Part shown: positions 1 to 6,090 of the stretch, piece after piece
How the letters are laid out: every line of letters starts with the position of its first letter
Position numbering within the stretch: the first letter of the stretch is position 1
From: Pirellulales bacterium
GTDB lineage: Bacteria; Planctomycetota; Planctomycetia; Pirellulales; Thermoguttaceae
Reading direction: 5' to 3'
NCBI GenBank assembly: GCA_030607895.1
Contig: JAUWJC010000128.1
Location: 1 to 9,296 of the forward strand
DNA length: 9,296 nt
Program-made: the position numbers and the translations under genes
Notes under the pieces: generated by a model
The model's input: the letters and a program-made list of their open reading frames with translations, nothing else
Databases searched by the model: none
What the model was told of the DNA's origin: nothing

Positions 1-3
1 AAT

Positions 4-86
4 TGGGTGGCACGTCCCTGAGCGCAGCGAAGGGCGTGGGGGCCGGAAAAACACGCCCTTCGCTGCGCTCAGGGACGTGCCACCCA
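4..86. repeat. Large perfect palindrome (35-bp arms)
   Basis: Bases 4-38 and 52-86 are perfect reverse complements (35 of 35) around a 13-base loop, GGGGCCGGAAAAA. The arms begin TGGGTGGCACGTCCCTGAGC at the outer end. It lies 36 nt beyond the stop codon of the DUF4288 gene, so a transcript of that gene could fold it into a very strong hairpin. No clear U-tract follows on that strand. It could be a transcription stop, an mRNA-stabilising structure, or a copy of a non-autonomous palindromic element. Nothing protein-coding is supported in bases 1-122. Confidence 0.85.
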
Positions 87-122
87 GTTGCCGATTCGGT
101 CAAGTTATTCTTTTACAACGAC

Positions 123-473
123 TTAGCGTTCGTTCCAGATGGCTTCGAGTTCGTCTTCGGGCGGGATCCAGCGGCTTTTGCGTTCCTTGGGTAGAATGCG
201 TTCGGTGATCTCGTACCAGACTTCGTTTTTGTCGCATGGCTCCAGGCAGAGTAGCTCCATCACGCCGATGAACTCGAAATGGACCTTATGGCCGTGGTCG
301 TTGTAGTAGACGTTCTGCTTGGCTCGAGCTTTGCGTTTTGCGGCGTTCAGGGCCCTTCTGGCGGATCGGGCCTCGACCTGAACGATTTGCTCCTCGCAAA
401 CCCGCCGTCTACCCGAACTGCCGTCGACCATTACTCGATACTGAAACATCAGCTTGGCCGCGTAGCGAGTCAT
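123..473 (-). CDS. DUF4288 domain-containing small protein
   Basis: This 116-residue protein is probably soluble: no signal peptide or membrane helix is visible. The order of features fits the DUF4288 family as I know it. An opening strand is YAAKLMFQYRV, followed by EEQIVQVEARSARRALNAAK (about residues 27-46), then a Tyr/His-rich stretch with HFEFIGVMELLCLE (about 65-78), and a short acidic C-terminus. The function of the family is unknown, so none is assigned. The start is ATG at 471-473; a GGAG lies about 11 nt upstream, which is rather far for a ribosome binding site. The stop is TAA. It is the last gene on the - strand in the window, 41 nt after the ABC ATPase, and could be co-transcribed with it. 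Nothing ties it to lipid metabolism except position. Confidence 0.75.
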   Translation of the reverse strand: MTRYAAKLMFQYRVMVDGSSGRRRVCEEQIVQVEARSARRALNAAKRKARAKQNVYYNDHGHKVHFEFIGVMELLCLEPCDKNEVWYEITERILPKERKSRWIPPEDELEAIWNER

Positions 474-504
474 TGGCCCATTGTCTCCACCGTTCGTATT
501 TCCG

Positions 505-532
505 CTTTCAGCTTTCAGCTTTCAGCTTTCAG
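505..532. repeat. Heptad array, 4 x CTTTCAG
   Basis: Four perfect tandem copies of CTTTCAG (505-511, 512-518, 519-525, 526-532) are followed by a degenerate CTTTTTG. The array overlaps the 3' end of the ABC ATPase gene: the last codons and the TGA stop (515-517) are read from it on the - strand. The same unit opens the array at 2272. Confidence 0.95.
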
Positions 533-1201
533 CTTTTTGAAACGTCCTTCGTCCAACTCGAACTGCCGACTCATCAGCGCGGCCAGGCGGAGGCTGTGGG
601 TGACGACGATCAGCATCATCCGTTCTTGCTCCTGCAACTCCAATAGCAGTTGCCCGATCCGCGTGGCGGTTGTCAGATCGACGTTTCCGGTCGGTTCGTC
701 GGCCAAGAGGAGCGTCGGCCGGTTTACCAGCGCCCGGGCCAAGGCAACCCGCTGCCGCTGGCCGCCGGAGAGTTCGGCCGGCCGGTGTTCGAGCCGGTTG
801 CCGAGTCCCACCCGATCGATGAGCATTCGGCCGCGCTCGATGCTTTCGGGTGTTGTTGGTCCGGTTGCGATGGTTGGGACCAGCACGTTTTCCAGAACGG
901 TACACTGGGGTAGCAGATGATGGTCCTGGAAGACAAACCCGATCTGTCGGCTGCGGAAGGAGGCCAGGTGGGGTTCGTCCAGTTCGGCCGGGTCCTGCCC
1001 GTCGAGCACAACCCGGCCGGCGGTGGGCGGCTCCAGCGGGCCGATGATATTCAGAAGCGTACTCTTGCCCGACCCGCTGGGACCGACCACGGCAAGATTC
1101 TCGCCGGCCTACAATTCGAGCGACACTCCCCGAAGCAGCACCAGCGGTTCGTCCCGCGTGAGGAACTCCTTTTCGACGTTTTCCACCAGCAGCCCGCTCA
1201 T
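515..1201 (-). pseudogene. LolD/FtsE-type ABC transporter ATPase, interrupted by an in-frame TAG
   Basis: A normal-length (228-codon) ABC ATPase of the LolD/MacB/FtsE type, which powers lipoprotein or export permeases at the inner membrane. From ATG at 1199-1201 the frame gives MSGLLVENVEKEF...LLRGVSLEL, then TAG (1109-1111), then AGENLAVVGP and the rest of the domain. Motifs after the stop are intact: Walker A GPSGSGKST, Q-loop FVFQDHHLLP, signature LSGGQRQR, Walker B LLLADEP, and H-loop VVTHS. The A-loop region lies before the stop. A shorter product could start at GTG 1088-1090 (191 residues) but would lack the first strands and the A-loop. Alternatives are a recent nonsense mutation, a sequencing error, or amber readthrough. 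No partner permease is in the window. The C-terminal residues KLKAES are encoded by the heptad array. The family call is firm; whether the gene is functional is open. Confidence 0.8.
1109..1111 (-). other. In-frame amber codon inside the ABC ATPase
   Basis: On the - strand the codons read GTG TCG CTC GAA TTG TAG GCC GGC GAG AAT CTT GCC. The reading frame on both sides matches one continuous ABC ATPase domain, so the TAG stands where a sense codon is expected, about nine codons before Walker A. One base change (for example from CAG, GAG, AAG or TTG) would produce it. Confidence 0.9.
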
Positions 1202-1246
1202 GCCAAATAGGCTAGCAGAATGAAGCGGAAGGCGGAAGGGCGGAAG

Positions 1247-1329
1247 GCCGCTTGCGGCTTCGCAACGTGTACCGGTTGGCCGATTTGCGAAGCCGCAAGC
1301 GGCGTAACTTGTGCGAAGCCGCAAGCGGC
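1247..1329. repeat. Three copies of the GCCGCAAGCGGC hairpin repeat
   Basis: The unit TTGCGAAGCCGCAAGCGGC occurs at 1285-1303 (+). As TGCGAAGCCGCAAGCGGC it occurs at 1312-1329 (+), and as its exact reverse complement at 1247-1265. Copies one and two form a perfect 19-bp inverted repeat with a 19-base loop, and every copy holds its own GCCGC-AA-GCGGC stem. The cluster starts 2 nt past the stop codon of the prenyltransferase-like gene and fills the gap to the ABC ATPase. Between it and the ATPase start there is a purine-rich stretch with imperfect GGAAGGC repeats (about 1222-1247). A fourth copy is at 4223-4241. Confidence 0.9.
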
Positions 1330-1331
1330 GT

Positions 1332-2264
1332 TCAGGCCAGAAGCGCGAGTGCCGCCAGCCCGTAAAAGGTATATTCCACGTCGACCGCGTCATCCCACGC
1401 CCCGCCGCGGAAGCCGCCGGTGGGATTCCCGAGGCTGCAAATATACCGCCGTGCAGCGTTAAGGTCGATCGCGTCCAGCCGGTCCAGATCGGCCAGCGTA
1501 ACCAGGCTGGTGAAGGTGCTCAACAGGTCGGCCAGTGGAATCCGCCCATTCGCCCGAAACCCGCCCTCGGCGTTCTGCATTCCAATAAGGAACCGTGCGG
1601 CGTCCTGCCGGATGGCTGGGCCCGGTACGTCGAGTATTTGCAGGAGGCCCACCGCGGCGGCGGTCGGATTCGTGCCGCTTTGCGAGGCCTGGCTCACTTC
1701 GACAAACCCGCCGTCGTCGCGGCGTCGCGAGCGGATCAACTCGACCGTCCGCTCGGTCTGTTCCAAAGGCACGCCGACAAGCTGCTTGCACACAGCGGCC
1801 AGAAAGGTGTGATAGGTGCTGCTTCCAGCGGCACGACTCGTCTTGGCATGGCCGCCGTCATCGCGGCCGAGCGGCCCGAGCGTGCGGACGACCAGTTCGC
1901 CCCGGTCGCGGCCGGTCTGGCGGAAAACATCGATCCCGGCCACCGTTTCCAAAAGCACCGTTTCCAAAAGCACCGTGCCGAACACGAGCGAGATGCAGTC
2001 GATGCCGGACAATTCCGTTTCAAGCCGCTCGGCGAGGAATCGGGCGGCCCGATCTGCCGCCCCATTGTCAAGCCGGCCCAGCAATGCCAGCCCACCCAAG
2101 CCAAAGCCCGTGTAGTACGGATCGGCCGAGCCCTTCCGGCCGGCAAAGCCGCCGCCGTCCCCTTGCGCGTCGGCCAGATACGTCCCATGCAGCCGCCGCG
2201 TCTCTTCCGGAAGCTTCGTTGCCCCGGCAGCCAAACGACGGGTTAGGTTTTCCAGGTATGGCAC
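1332..2264 (-). CDS. Prenyltransferase/squalene-oxidase repeat protein (bacterial protein-prenyltransferase-beta-like)
   Basis: A 310-residue alpha-alpha barrel protein. Repeats seen in order are GGGFAGRKGSADPYYTGFGL (about 37-56), DDGGHAKTSRAAGSSTYHTF (135-154), RDDGGFVEVSQASQSGTNPT (182-201), QNAEGGF (230-236) and PTGGFRGGAWDDAVDVEYTF (281-300). The pattern fits the beta subunit of protein geranylgeranyl transferases more than the DxDD terpene cyclases; there is no DxDDT motif. The zinc ligands of that family (Asp-x-Cys and a later His) appear as D246-L-L248 and Y298, so two of three are missing. Classical zinc-dependent thiol prenylation is therefore unlikely, and the true reaction is unknown. 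The start is GTG 2262-2264, placed beside the heptad array with no convincing ribosome binding site. The stop TGA abuts the GCCGCAAGCGGC repeats. A 5-residue duplication (LLETV twice, 99-108) is visible. Its position after the polyprenyl synthetase suggests a role with isoprenoids. Confidence 0.8.
   Translation of the reverse strand: MPYLENLTRRLAAGATKLPEETRRLHGTYLADAQGDGGGFAGRKGSADPYYTGFGLGGLALLGRLDNGAADRAARFLAERLETELSGIDCISLVFGTVLLETVLLETVAGIDVFRQTGRDRGELVVRTLGPLGRDDGGHAKTSRAAGSSTYHTFLAAVCKQLVGVPLEQTERTVELIRSRRRDDGGFVEVSQASQSGTNPTAAAVGLLQILDVPGPAIRQDAARFLIGMQNAEGGFRANGRIPLADLLSTFTSLVTLADLDRLDAIDLNAARRYICSLGNPTGGFRGGAWDDAVDVEYTFYGLAALALLA
1945..1974. repeat. 15-bp exact tandem duplication inside the prenyltransferase-like gene
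   Basis: GTTTCCAAAAGCACC is present twice back to back (1945-1959 and 1960-1974), giving LLETVLLETV in the protein. The length is a multiple of three, so the frame is kept. Confidence 0.95.
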
Positions 2265-2271
2265 GAAAGAG

Positions 2272-2341
2272 CTTTCAGCTTTCAGCTATCAGCTATCAGC
2301 TATCAGCTTTCAACTGACCACTGGCCACTAACCACTGACCA
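2272..2341. repeat. Ten-unit degenerate heptad array between two genes
   Basis: The sequence reads in strict 7-base steps: CTTTCAG x2, CTATCAG x3, CTTTCAA, CTGACCA, CTGGCCA, CTAACCA, CTGACCA. It fills the gap between the polyprenyl synthetase stop (TGA at 2347-2349, 5 nt away) and the start of the next gene (GTG at 2264, 7 nt away). All ten units begin CT, and the variation is in the middle and last bases. No spacer structure of the CRISPR kind is present. Confidence 0.92.
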
Positions 2342-2346
2342 CTACT

Positions 2347-4119
2347 TCACCGCTGCAACATGCTGTCGGCCAGGTAGTGTAGCAGGTGTTTCAGTTCGGC
2401 CGGTTGGATGCGGTCGGCGACTTCTCGGGCGCGTTGATGATGCTTGGCGACCAACTCGGCGGCCTCTTGATAAACGCCGCCGCGTTGGTACAGCCGGCGG
2501 ACTTCCCGGATGGTGGCCGAGGAAAAAGGGACCAGGTTTAATTTTTGCGAAGCACCCTTTGGGCCGTCCCGGCAAATTAAACCTGGTCCCTTTTTCCCGG
2601 CAAGCGTCTGGAGTTGGCGCCGGCCGTCGGCGTCCAGGTTCGCGATTGCCAGGGCCCAGAGCAGCGTCGGCCGCCGGCCCAGAACATCGGTGCCGTCGAT
2701 CCGCTTGTTTGTCCGGCTCGATTGCCAGTCGTCCAGATCGTTAAGAATCTGGAAAGCGACTCCCAGATGTCGGGTGTATTGGGCGGTCGGCCGATGGTAC
2801 TTTTCGGCCGGTCCGACCAGTCGAAGCCCGGCGTACAGTGCGGCCTCGAACGCCGGGGCCGTCTTCAAGGCGTAGATCTTCAGGGCGTCAAGCGGCGTGA
2901 GGCTCTTGTCGGTAGCATCGCGCCACGCCAGTTCGGCCCCCTGCCCTTCGCACAGTTTTGTATGTGCTTCGGCAAGTCGCGCGAGGATGTCGGCCACCAC
3001 GTTGGCACCAAGGTCCTCTTGCTGCCCGGCAACCAGCCGATACCCCAACCCAATCAGGTAATCGCCCACGTTGATTGCCGTCGACGTGCCGTACTCACGA
3101 TGAAGCGTGGGCTGCCCGTAGCGGAAAAGATCGTCGTCCTCGATGTCGTCATGCACCAGCGACGCCTTGTGGAAGACCTCGATGGCCAAGGCCACCCGTT
3201 TGACGGCATCCGGCAGTCGGGTAACGTGCCGGGCACCGTCGGCGCGGGTGCCGCTGCCGCCGGTCATGGCGTCGTAGGCGGCCAAGGTCACAAACGGACG
3301 CGCGTGCTTGCCGCCCCGGGCGAGGAAGTCGTGAGCCAGCGCTTCGGTCGAGGCTATCGGCTCGATTGACGCCAACCCCTGTCCGTTGCCCTCGGCAATC
3401 GACGGCCCACCACGCGATCGGGGAACCAACCGATCGAGTTCCTCGGGGTCGAACATCCGGGCCGCGCAGCGCAACAGGTGCATGTGCGTTCGGGTTTGCA
3501 CGGGTGCCGGGAGGTACGGCGTGTCGATCATCTCGCGTACCCAGTCCAGGTCGGTCCGGCTGTTGCGGCAGGTGGCGGCCAACAGCGGCACGGCCATCGA
3601 GGGGATTCCCGCCGCAATGATCTTCTCCAGCGACTTCTCCAGCACGTTCAGGCAGGAAACACCCAACAGCGAGTCGGCGTGACCCTCGATGATGATTTGC
3701 ATTACGATGGGCGAACCCTCGGCAATCAGCACCCGGTAGCCCTTCTGCTGGGCGTACGCGCGAAGCTCGCTCAACTCGCACGCGCCGCAGTCCTGGCAGA
3801 TCAGGCCCAACTCGTTGTATTCCGCCGGGCACTTCTCGGCGTTTCTCAGGCAGTGCGGCAGCAAGAGCAATCGGCGATGATATGGTATGCGCGCTACCTG
3901 GTCGCGCCAAAATGCCGACCCGACGGCCACCATTGCCCAGCCGAGGTAAGTTTCCGGCTGGTCGAGTTCGGCCAGTATCGACCGGGCGTGCCTCTCGATT
4001 TCCACCCGGTCCAGCGGCTCGGACTTGTCCAGACGCGATGCCAGGCGAATCGCCCCGTCGCGAATCTGCTGGCGGACCGCCCGCTCCTCGGGCGCTCGCT
4101 TGATGCGATTCTCGCCCAT
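2347..4119 (-). CDS. DUF116 domain fused to a polyprenyl (farnesyl-type) diphosphate synthase
   Basis: A 590-residue fusion. The N-terminal half is DUF116-like: LLLPHCLR, then Cys at about 90, 97, 108, 111 and 114 (the last three spaced as CxxCxxC), then GSPIVMQIII, and further Cys at 156 and 184. The pattern suggests a metal or Fe-S site. The C-terminal half is an all-alpha trans-prenyl synthase: GGKHARP near 269, first Asp-rich motif DDIED at 324-328, and second motif NDLDD at 460-464 (first Asp replaced by Asn). The likely reaction is head-to-tail condensation of IPP with allylic diphosphates to FPP or GGPP, feeding the squalene enzymes. Residues about 508-533 come from an inserted palindromic element. 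I chose ATG 4117-4119. The frame stays open to a TTG at 4236, but that extension is encoded by two intergenic repeats. No ribosome binding site is clear for either start. Confidence 0.88.
   Translation of the reverse strand: MGENRIKRAPEERAVRQQIRDGAIRLASRLDKSEPLDRVEIERHARSILAELDQPETYLGWAMVAVGSAFWRDQVARIPYHRRLLLLPHCLRNAEKCPAEYNELGLICQDCGACELSELRAYAQQKGYRVLIAEGSPIVMQIIIEGHADSLLGVSCLNVLEKSLEKIIAAGIPSMAVPLLAATCRNSRTDLDWVREMIDTPYLPAPVQTRTHMHLLRCAARMFDPEELDRLVPRSRGGPSIAEGNGQGLASIEPIASTEALAHDFLARGGKHARPFVTLAAYDAMTGGSGTRADGARHVTRLPDAVKRVALAIEVFHKASLVHDDIEDDDLFRYGQPTLHREYGTSTAINVGDYLIGLGYRLVAGQQEDLGANVVADILARLAEAHTKLCEGQGAELAWRDATDKSLTPLDALKIYALKTAPAFEAALYAGLRLVGPAEKYHRPTAQYTRHLGVAFQILNDLDDWQSSRTNKRIDGTDVLGRRPTLLWALAIANLDADGRRQLQTLAGKKGPGLICRDGPKGASQKLNLVPFSSATIREVRRLYQRGGVYQEAAELVAKHHQRAREVADRIQPAELKHLLHYLADSMLQR
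2521..2597. repeat. Palindromic element, copy 1, in frame inside the polyprenyl synthetase
   Basis: Perfect 24-bp inverted arms at 2521-2544 and 2574-2597, outer sequence GGAAAAAGGGACCAGGTTTA, flank a 29-base asymmetric centre. It encodes KKGPGLICR...KLNLVPFS within the synthase, between QLQTLAG and SATIREVRRLY, which would read smoothly if joined. Looser similarity of the ends (GCCG...CGGC) could extend it to 2516-2601. Copies 2 and 3 are at 5649-5732 and 9119-9201. Confidence 0.95.
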
Positions 4120-4194
4120 CGCGTGGGACAACCGCGAGGGCCCGGCCGGTGAGTCTTGTGAGGTCGAGTCTTGTTTCAAGGGTGCTATTTTATT

Positions 4195-4241
4195 GTAAAG
4201 CCGCGACCAGTGGTCGCGTAGGTTGCGAAGCCGCAAGCGGC
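4195..4241. repeat. Two repeat families side by side in the cyclase/synthetase gap
   Basis: Bases 4195-4218 (GTAAAGCCGCGACCAGTGGT then CGCG) match the unit at 7664-7688 with one difference. Bases 4223-4241 are an exact copy of TTGCGAAGCCGCAAGCGGC, also found at 1285-1303. The second unit ends 4 nt from the cyclase stop codon. Read on the - strand the pair stays open and would supply the first 14 codons of the synthetase if translation began at TTG 4236. Confidence 0.9.
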
Positions 4242-4245
4242 GTGT

Positions 4246-6063
4246 CTATTGTTTGTCTTGTTCCAAACGGACCGCCTGGCCCAAGGCGGAGACCGTGAAA
4301 ATCAGCGGGTACAGCCTTTCATAATACCACAGTTTGGCGAAGTAGAAACCAATTGGCGTCGGCTCGCGATGCCGGCCCGCCTCGACCGCACGGATCAACC
4401 AGCTAAGTCCTTGGTGGATAACCACTTGCGGCGATGCCTCCGGCCGGCAAGAAAGCACCGCCTCGACGGCCAGGGCCGTCTCCTCGACACTCCCCCAGCC
4501 GCCGTCCGCGTTCTGATGCTCGGCCAGCCAGGCCAGTCCGCGTCGGGCAGGCTCGGTTGCCAGACGCCCCAAATCGCGATACGCCAACAGAACGCGGGAC
4601 GTGCCGTAAACGGGATTCTCCTCGTCGGGTTGATGCTGGTTGCCGAACCAAAGCGGCAGCCAACTGCCGTCGGCCCGTTGTTGCCGGGCCAGAAAGGCGA
4701 AGCCCCGATCGATCGCAACACCGATTCGGCCCTCGTCGTTCTGACCCCGCCATGCGTGAAGCGCCCGAATCGCGTGGGCGGTCAGGTCGGCCGCGCTGCG
4801 GTCAAACGGCAGCGCGCCCCAGCCGCGGCAGAAGGTGGGCCAGCCGCCGTCGGCGTTCTGCAAGTCGAGCAACCAACGCACGCCGGCGGCCGTCGCGGAG
4901 TCGATCCGCTCGATGTCCTCCGCCGATGCCGACTTCCGCAACGCGGCCAGTGCCAGTAGCGCGCCGGGTGTGTCGTCGGCGTCGGGCACCGCGCCGCTCA
5001 GGTCGGTCCACCCCCAACCGCCCGGTGCCGCCCGGCTCAGCGGGTGCTCCTGCTGATGCTGGCATGAGAGCAGCCAGTCCAAACACCCCAAGCGGCCCAC
5101 CTCCTCGCCTGAAGCAGCCAGCGCGCCTATCGACAAGGTCGTCGTCCAAGTGGCCAGGTTCGTGTCGATTGGCCAGGAACCATTATCGCGGACCGATCCG
5201 ACCAAGAACTCGACCCCCCGTCGCACCATCTCGTGGTCCACTCGGCCGGTGTCGGCCAGGCTCATCACCACGAAGCTGGTAAGCGGCGTTGCTTCGAGAA
5301 AACCACCGCTGGCCGGCTGCATGTCTTGTAAAACTCGCAGACTCCTGACAACCGCCGCCCGGCGGACCAGTCGGGCAATTGGGTTGATCGGCTTTTGGTG
5401 GAAGTACCGTGCCTGGCCGATGGCCACCAGTGCGGGAATTGCGTAGCTGACGACCGGCAGCCGCAACAGCCCCAACAAGGCGTGCGGCACGCAGGCCAAC
5501 TCGAACGGCAAGGGCGACACATCGCGCCACGGCACCAGACCGGCCAACGCGCAGTTGGTCAGAATGGGTACGGCGAACGTCTTGTCCTTGCCGTAGCGGC
5601 GCCGCAACCCGGCAATGCCGCCTTGACGGTCGATGTACCGCCCGGCCCGACCCCAAAAGGGCCCCTGTTTAATTTGCCGGCACCGGCCGGTGGGGTGCTG
5701 CCAAAAATTAAAACGGGGCCCTTTTTGGGGCTCGGCCACGCCGGCCAGATGCACTGCCGCGCGGACCAGCATGGTGGTCGAGATGTTCGATAGGTTCTTG
5801 TCGGTATCGCCCCAGCCGCCGTCGTCGTTTTGGTTCCGCTGGAGCCAGAGCAGGCCCCGATCGATCAACGGACGGAGCTTCTTGTGGCATGGGTCGTCGG
5901 CCTCGCAATGCCTCAGAACCACGGCCAGCGCGCTCGAGGCGGTTGCCGTGGAAAGGGCCGAGTCGGACAACTCGCCCACCCAATGCCCTGCCGGCACTCG
6001 CTCGGCGAGCAGATCGCCAAGGGCCGTTTCGTATGCGCGGCGGAGTCGGTCGGGGTCGGTCAT
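4246..6063 (-). CDS. shc: Squalene-hopene-cyclase-like class II triterpene cyclase
   Basis: A 605-residue protein with the double alpha-barrel terpene cyclase signature. Visible motifs are the catalytic-acid motif DADDT (361-365), which protonates the terminal alkene, and several QW repeats (QNDDGGWGD 78-86, QNADGGW 402-408, QRADGSW 462-468, QNADGGW 517-523). There is also YIDRQGGIAGLRRRYGKDKT (143-162) and a C-terminal aromatic FYFAKLWYYERLYPLIFTVS. The probable role is cyclisation of squalene to a hopene-like triterpene at the membrane, but the exact product cannot be read from sequence. Residues about 111-139 are encoded by a palindromic element; without them the protein is about 576 residues, shorter than classical cyclases of 630-660. 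The start is ATG 6061-6063 and the stop TAG. It is followed by the synthetase on the same strand, so one operon is plausible. The product assignment is by family and context. Confidence 0.87.
   Translation of the reverse strand: MTDPDRLRRAYETALGDLLAERVPAGHWVGELSDSALSTATASSALAVVLRHCEADDPCHKKLRPLIDRGLLWLQRNQNDDGGWGDTDKNLSNISTTMLVRAAVHLAGVAEPQKGPRFNFWQHPTGRCRQIKQGPFWGRAGRYIDRQGGIAGLRRRYGKDKTFAVPILTNCALAGLVPWRDVSPLPFELACVPHALLGLLRLPVVSYAIPALVAIGQARYFHQKPINPIARLVRRAAVVRSLRVLQDMQPASGGFLEATPLTSFVVMSLADTGRVDHEMVRRGVEFLVGSVRDNGSWPIDTNLATWTTTLSIGALAASGEEVGRLGCLDWLLSCQHQQEHPLSRAAPGGWGWTDLSGAVPDADDTPGALLALAALRKSASAEDIERIDSATAAGVRWLLDLQNADGGWPTFCRGWGALPFDRSAADLTAHAIRALHAWRGQNDEGRIGVAIDRGFAFLARQQRADGSWLPLWFGNQHQPDEENPVYGTSRVLLAYRDLGRLATEPARRGLAWLAEHQNADGGWGSVEETALAVEAVLSCRPEASPQVVIHQGLSWLIRAVEAGRHREPTPIGFYFAKLWYYERLYPLIFTVSALGQAVRLEQDKQ
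5649..5732. repeat. Palindromic element, copy 2, in frame inside the cyclase, reversed
   Basis: Imperfect arms at 5649-5675 and 5704-5732 pair with two one-base bulges; the outer part is CCCCAAAAGGGCCCC against GGGGCCCTTTTTGGGG. The asymmetric centre (GCCGG...GGGTGCT) shows that this copy lies in the opposite orientation to copies 1 and 3. It is read in the cyclase as QKGPRFNFW...RQIKQGPFWG, placed between HLAGVA and GRYIDRQGG. Confidence 0.9.
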
Positions 6064-6090
6064 GCGGTGGGAGTGTTCTGCAAGAAGGGC

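Noticed and set aside
3..194. Short + strand open frame starting in the palindrome
   Set aside because: Half of it is palindrome sequence and the rest is antisense to the DUF4288 gene; nothing supports translation.
515..1201. Two separate genes on either side of the TAG
   Set aside because: The 30 residues before the stop are the standard first strand and A-loop region of the same ABC domain, in the same frame, so this is one interrupted gene.
1311..2246. Long open frame on the + strand (311 codons) opposite the prenyltransferase-like gene
   Set aside because: It is antisense to a recognisable protein, its composition is Arg/Pro/Gln-rich, and no family is recognised. It is a GC-content shadow.
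2272..2341. CRISPR array
   Set aside because: Units are 7 bp, contiguous and degenerate, with no spacers; no cas genes are nearby.
2521..2597. Intrinsic terminator (AAAAAGGG...CCCTTTTT hairpin)
   Set aside because: The hairpin and T-run look like a terminator, but the element lies inside a continuous conserved enzyme and a related copy lies inside the cyclase. Premature termination by it cannot be excluded without RNA data.
2614..3369. Open frame on the + strand (251 codons) opposite the polyprenyl synthetase
   Set aside because: It covers the conserved DDxxD regions of the real gene on the other strand and shows no domain of its own.
4434..5282. Open frame on the + strand (282 codons) opposite the cyclase
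   Set aside because: Extremely Arg/Pro-rich and antisense to the DxDD and QW motifs.
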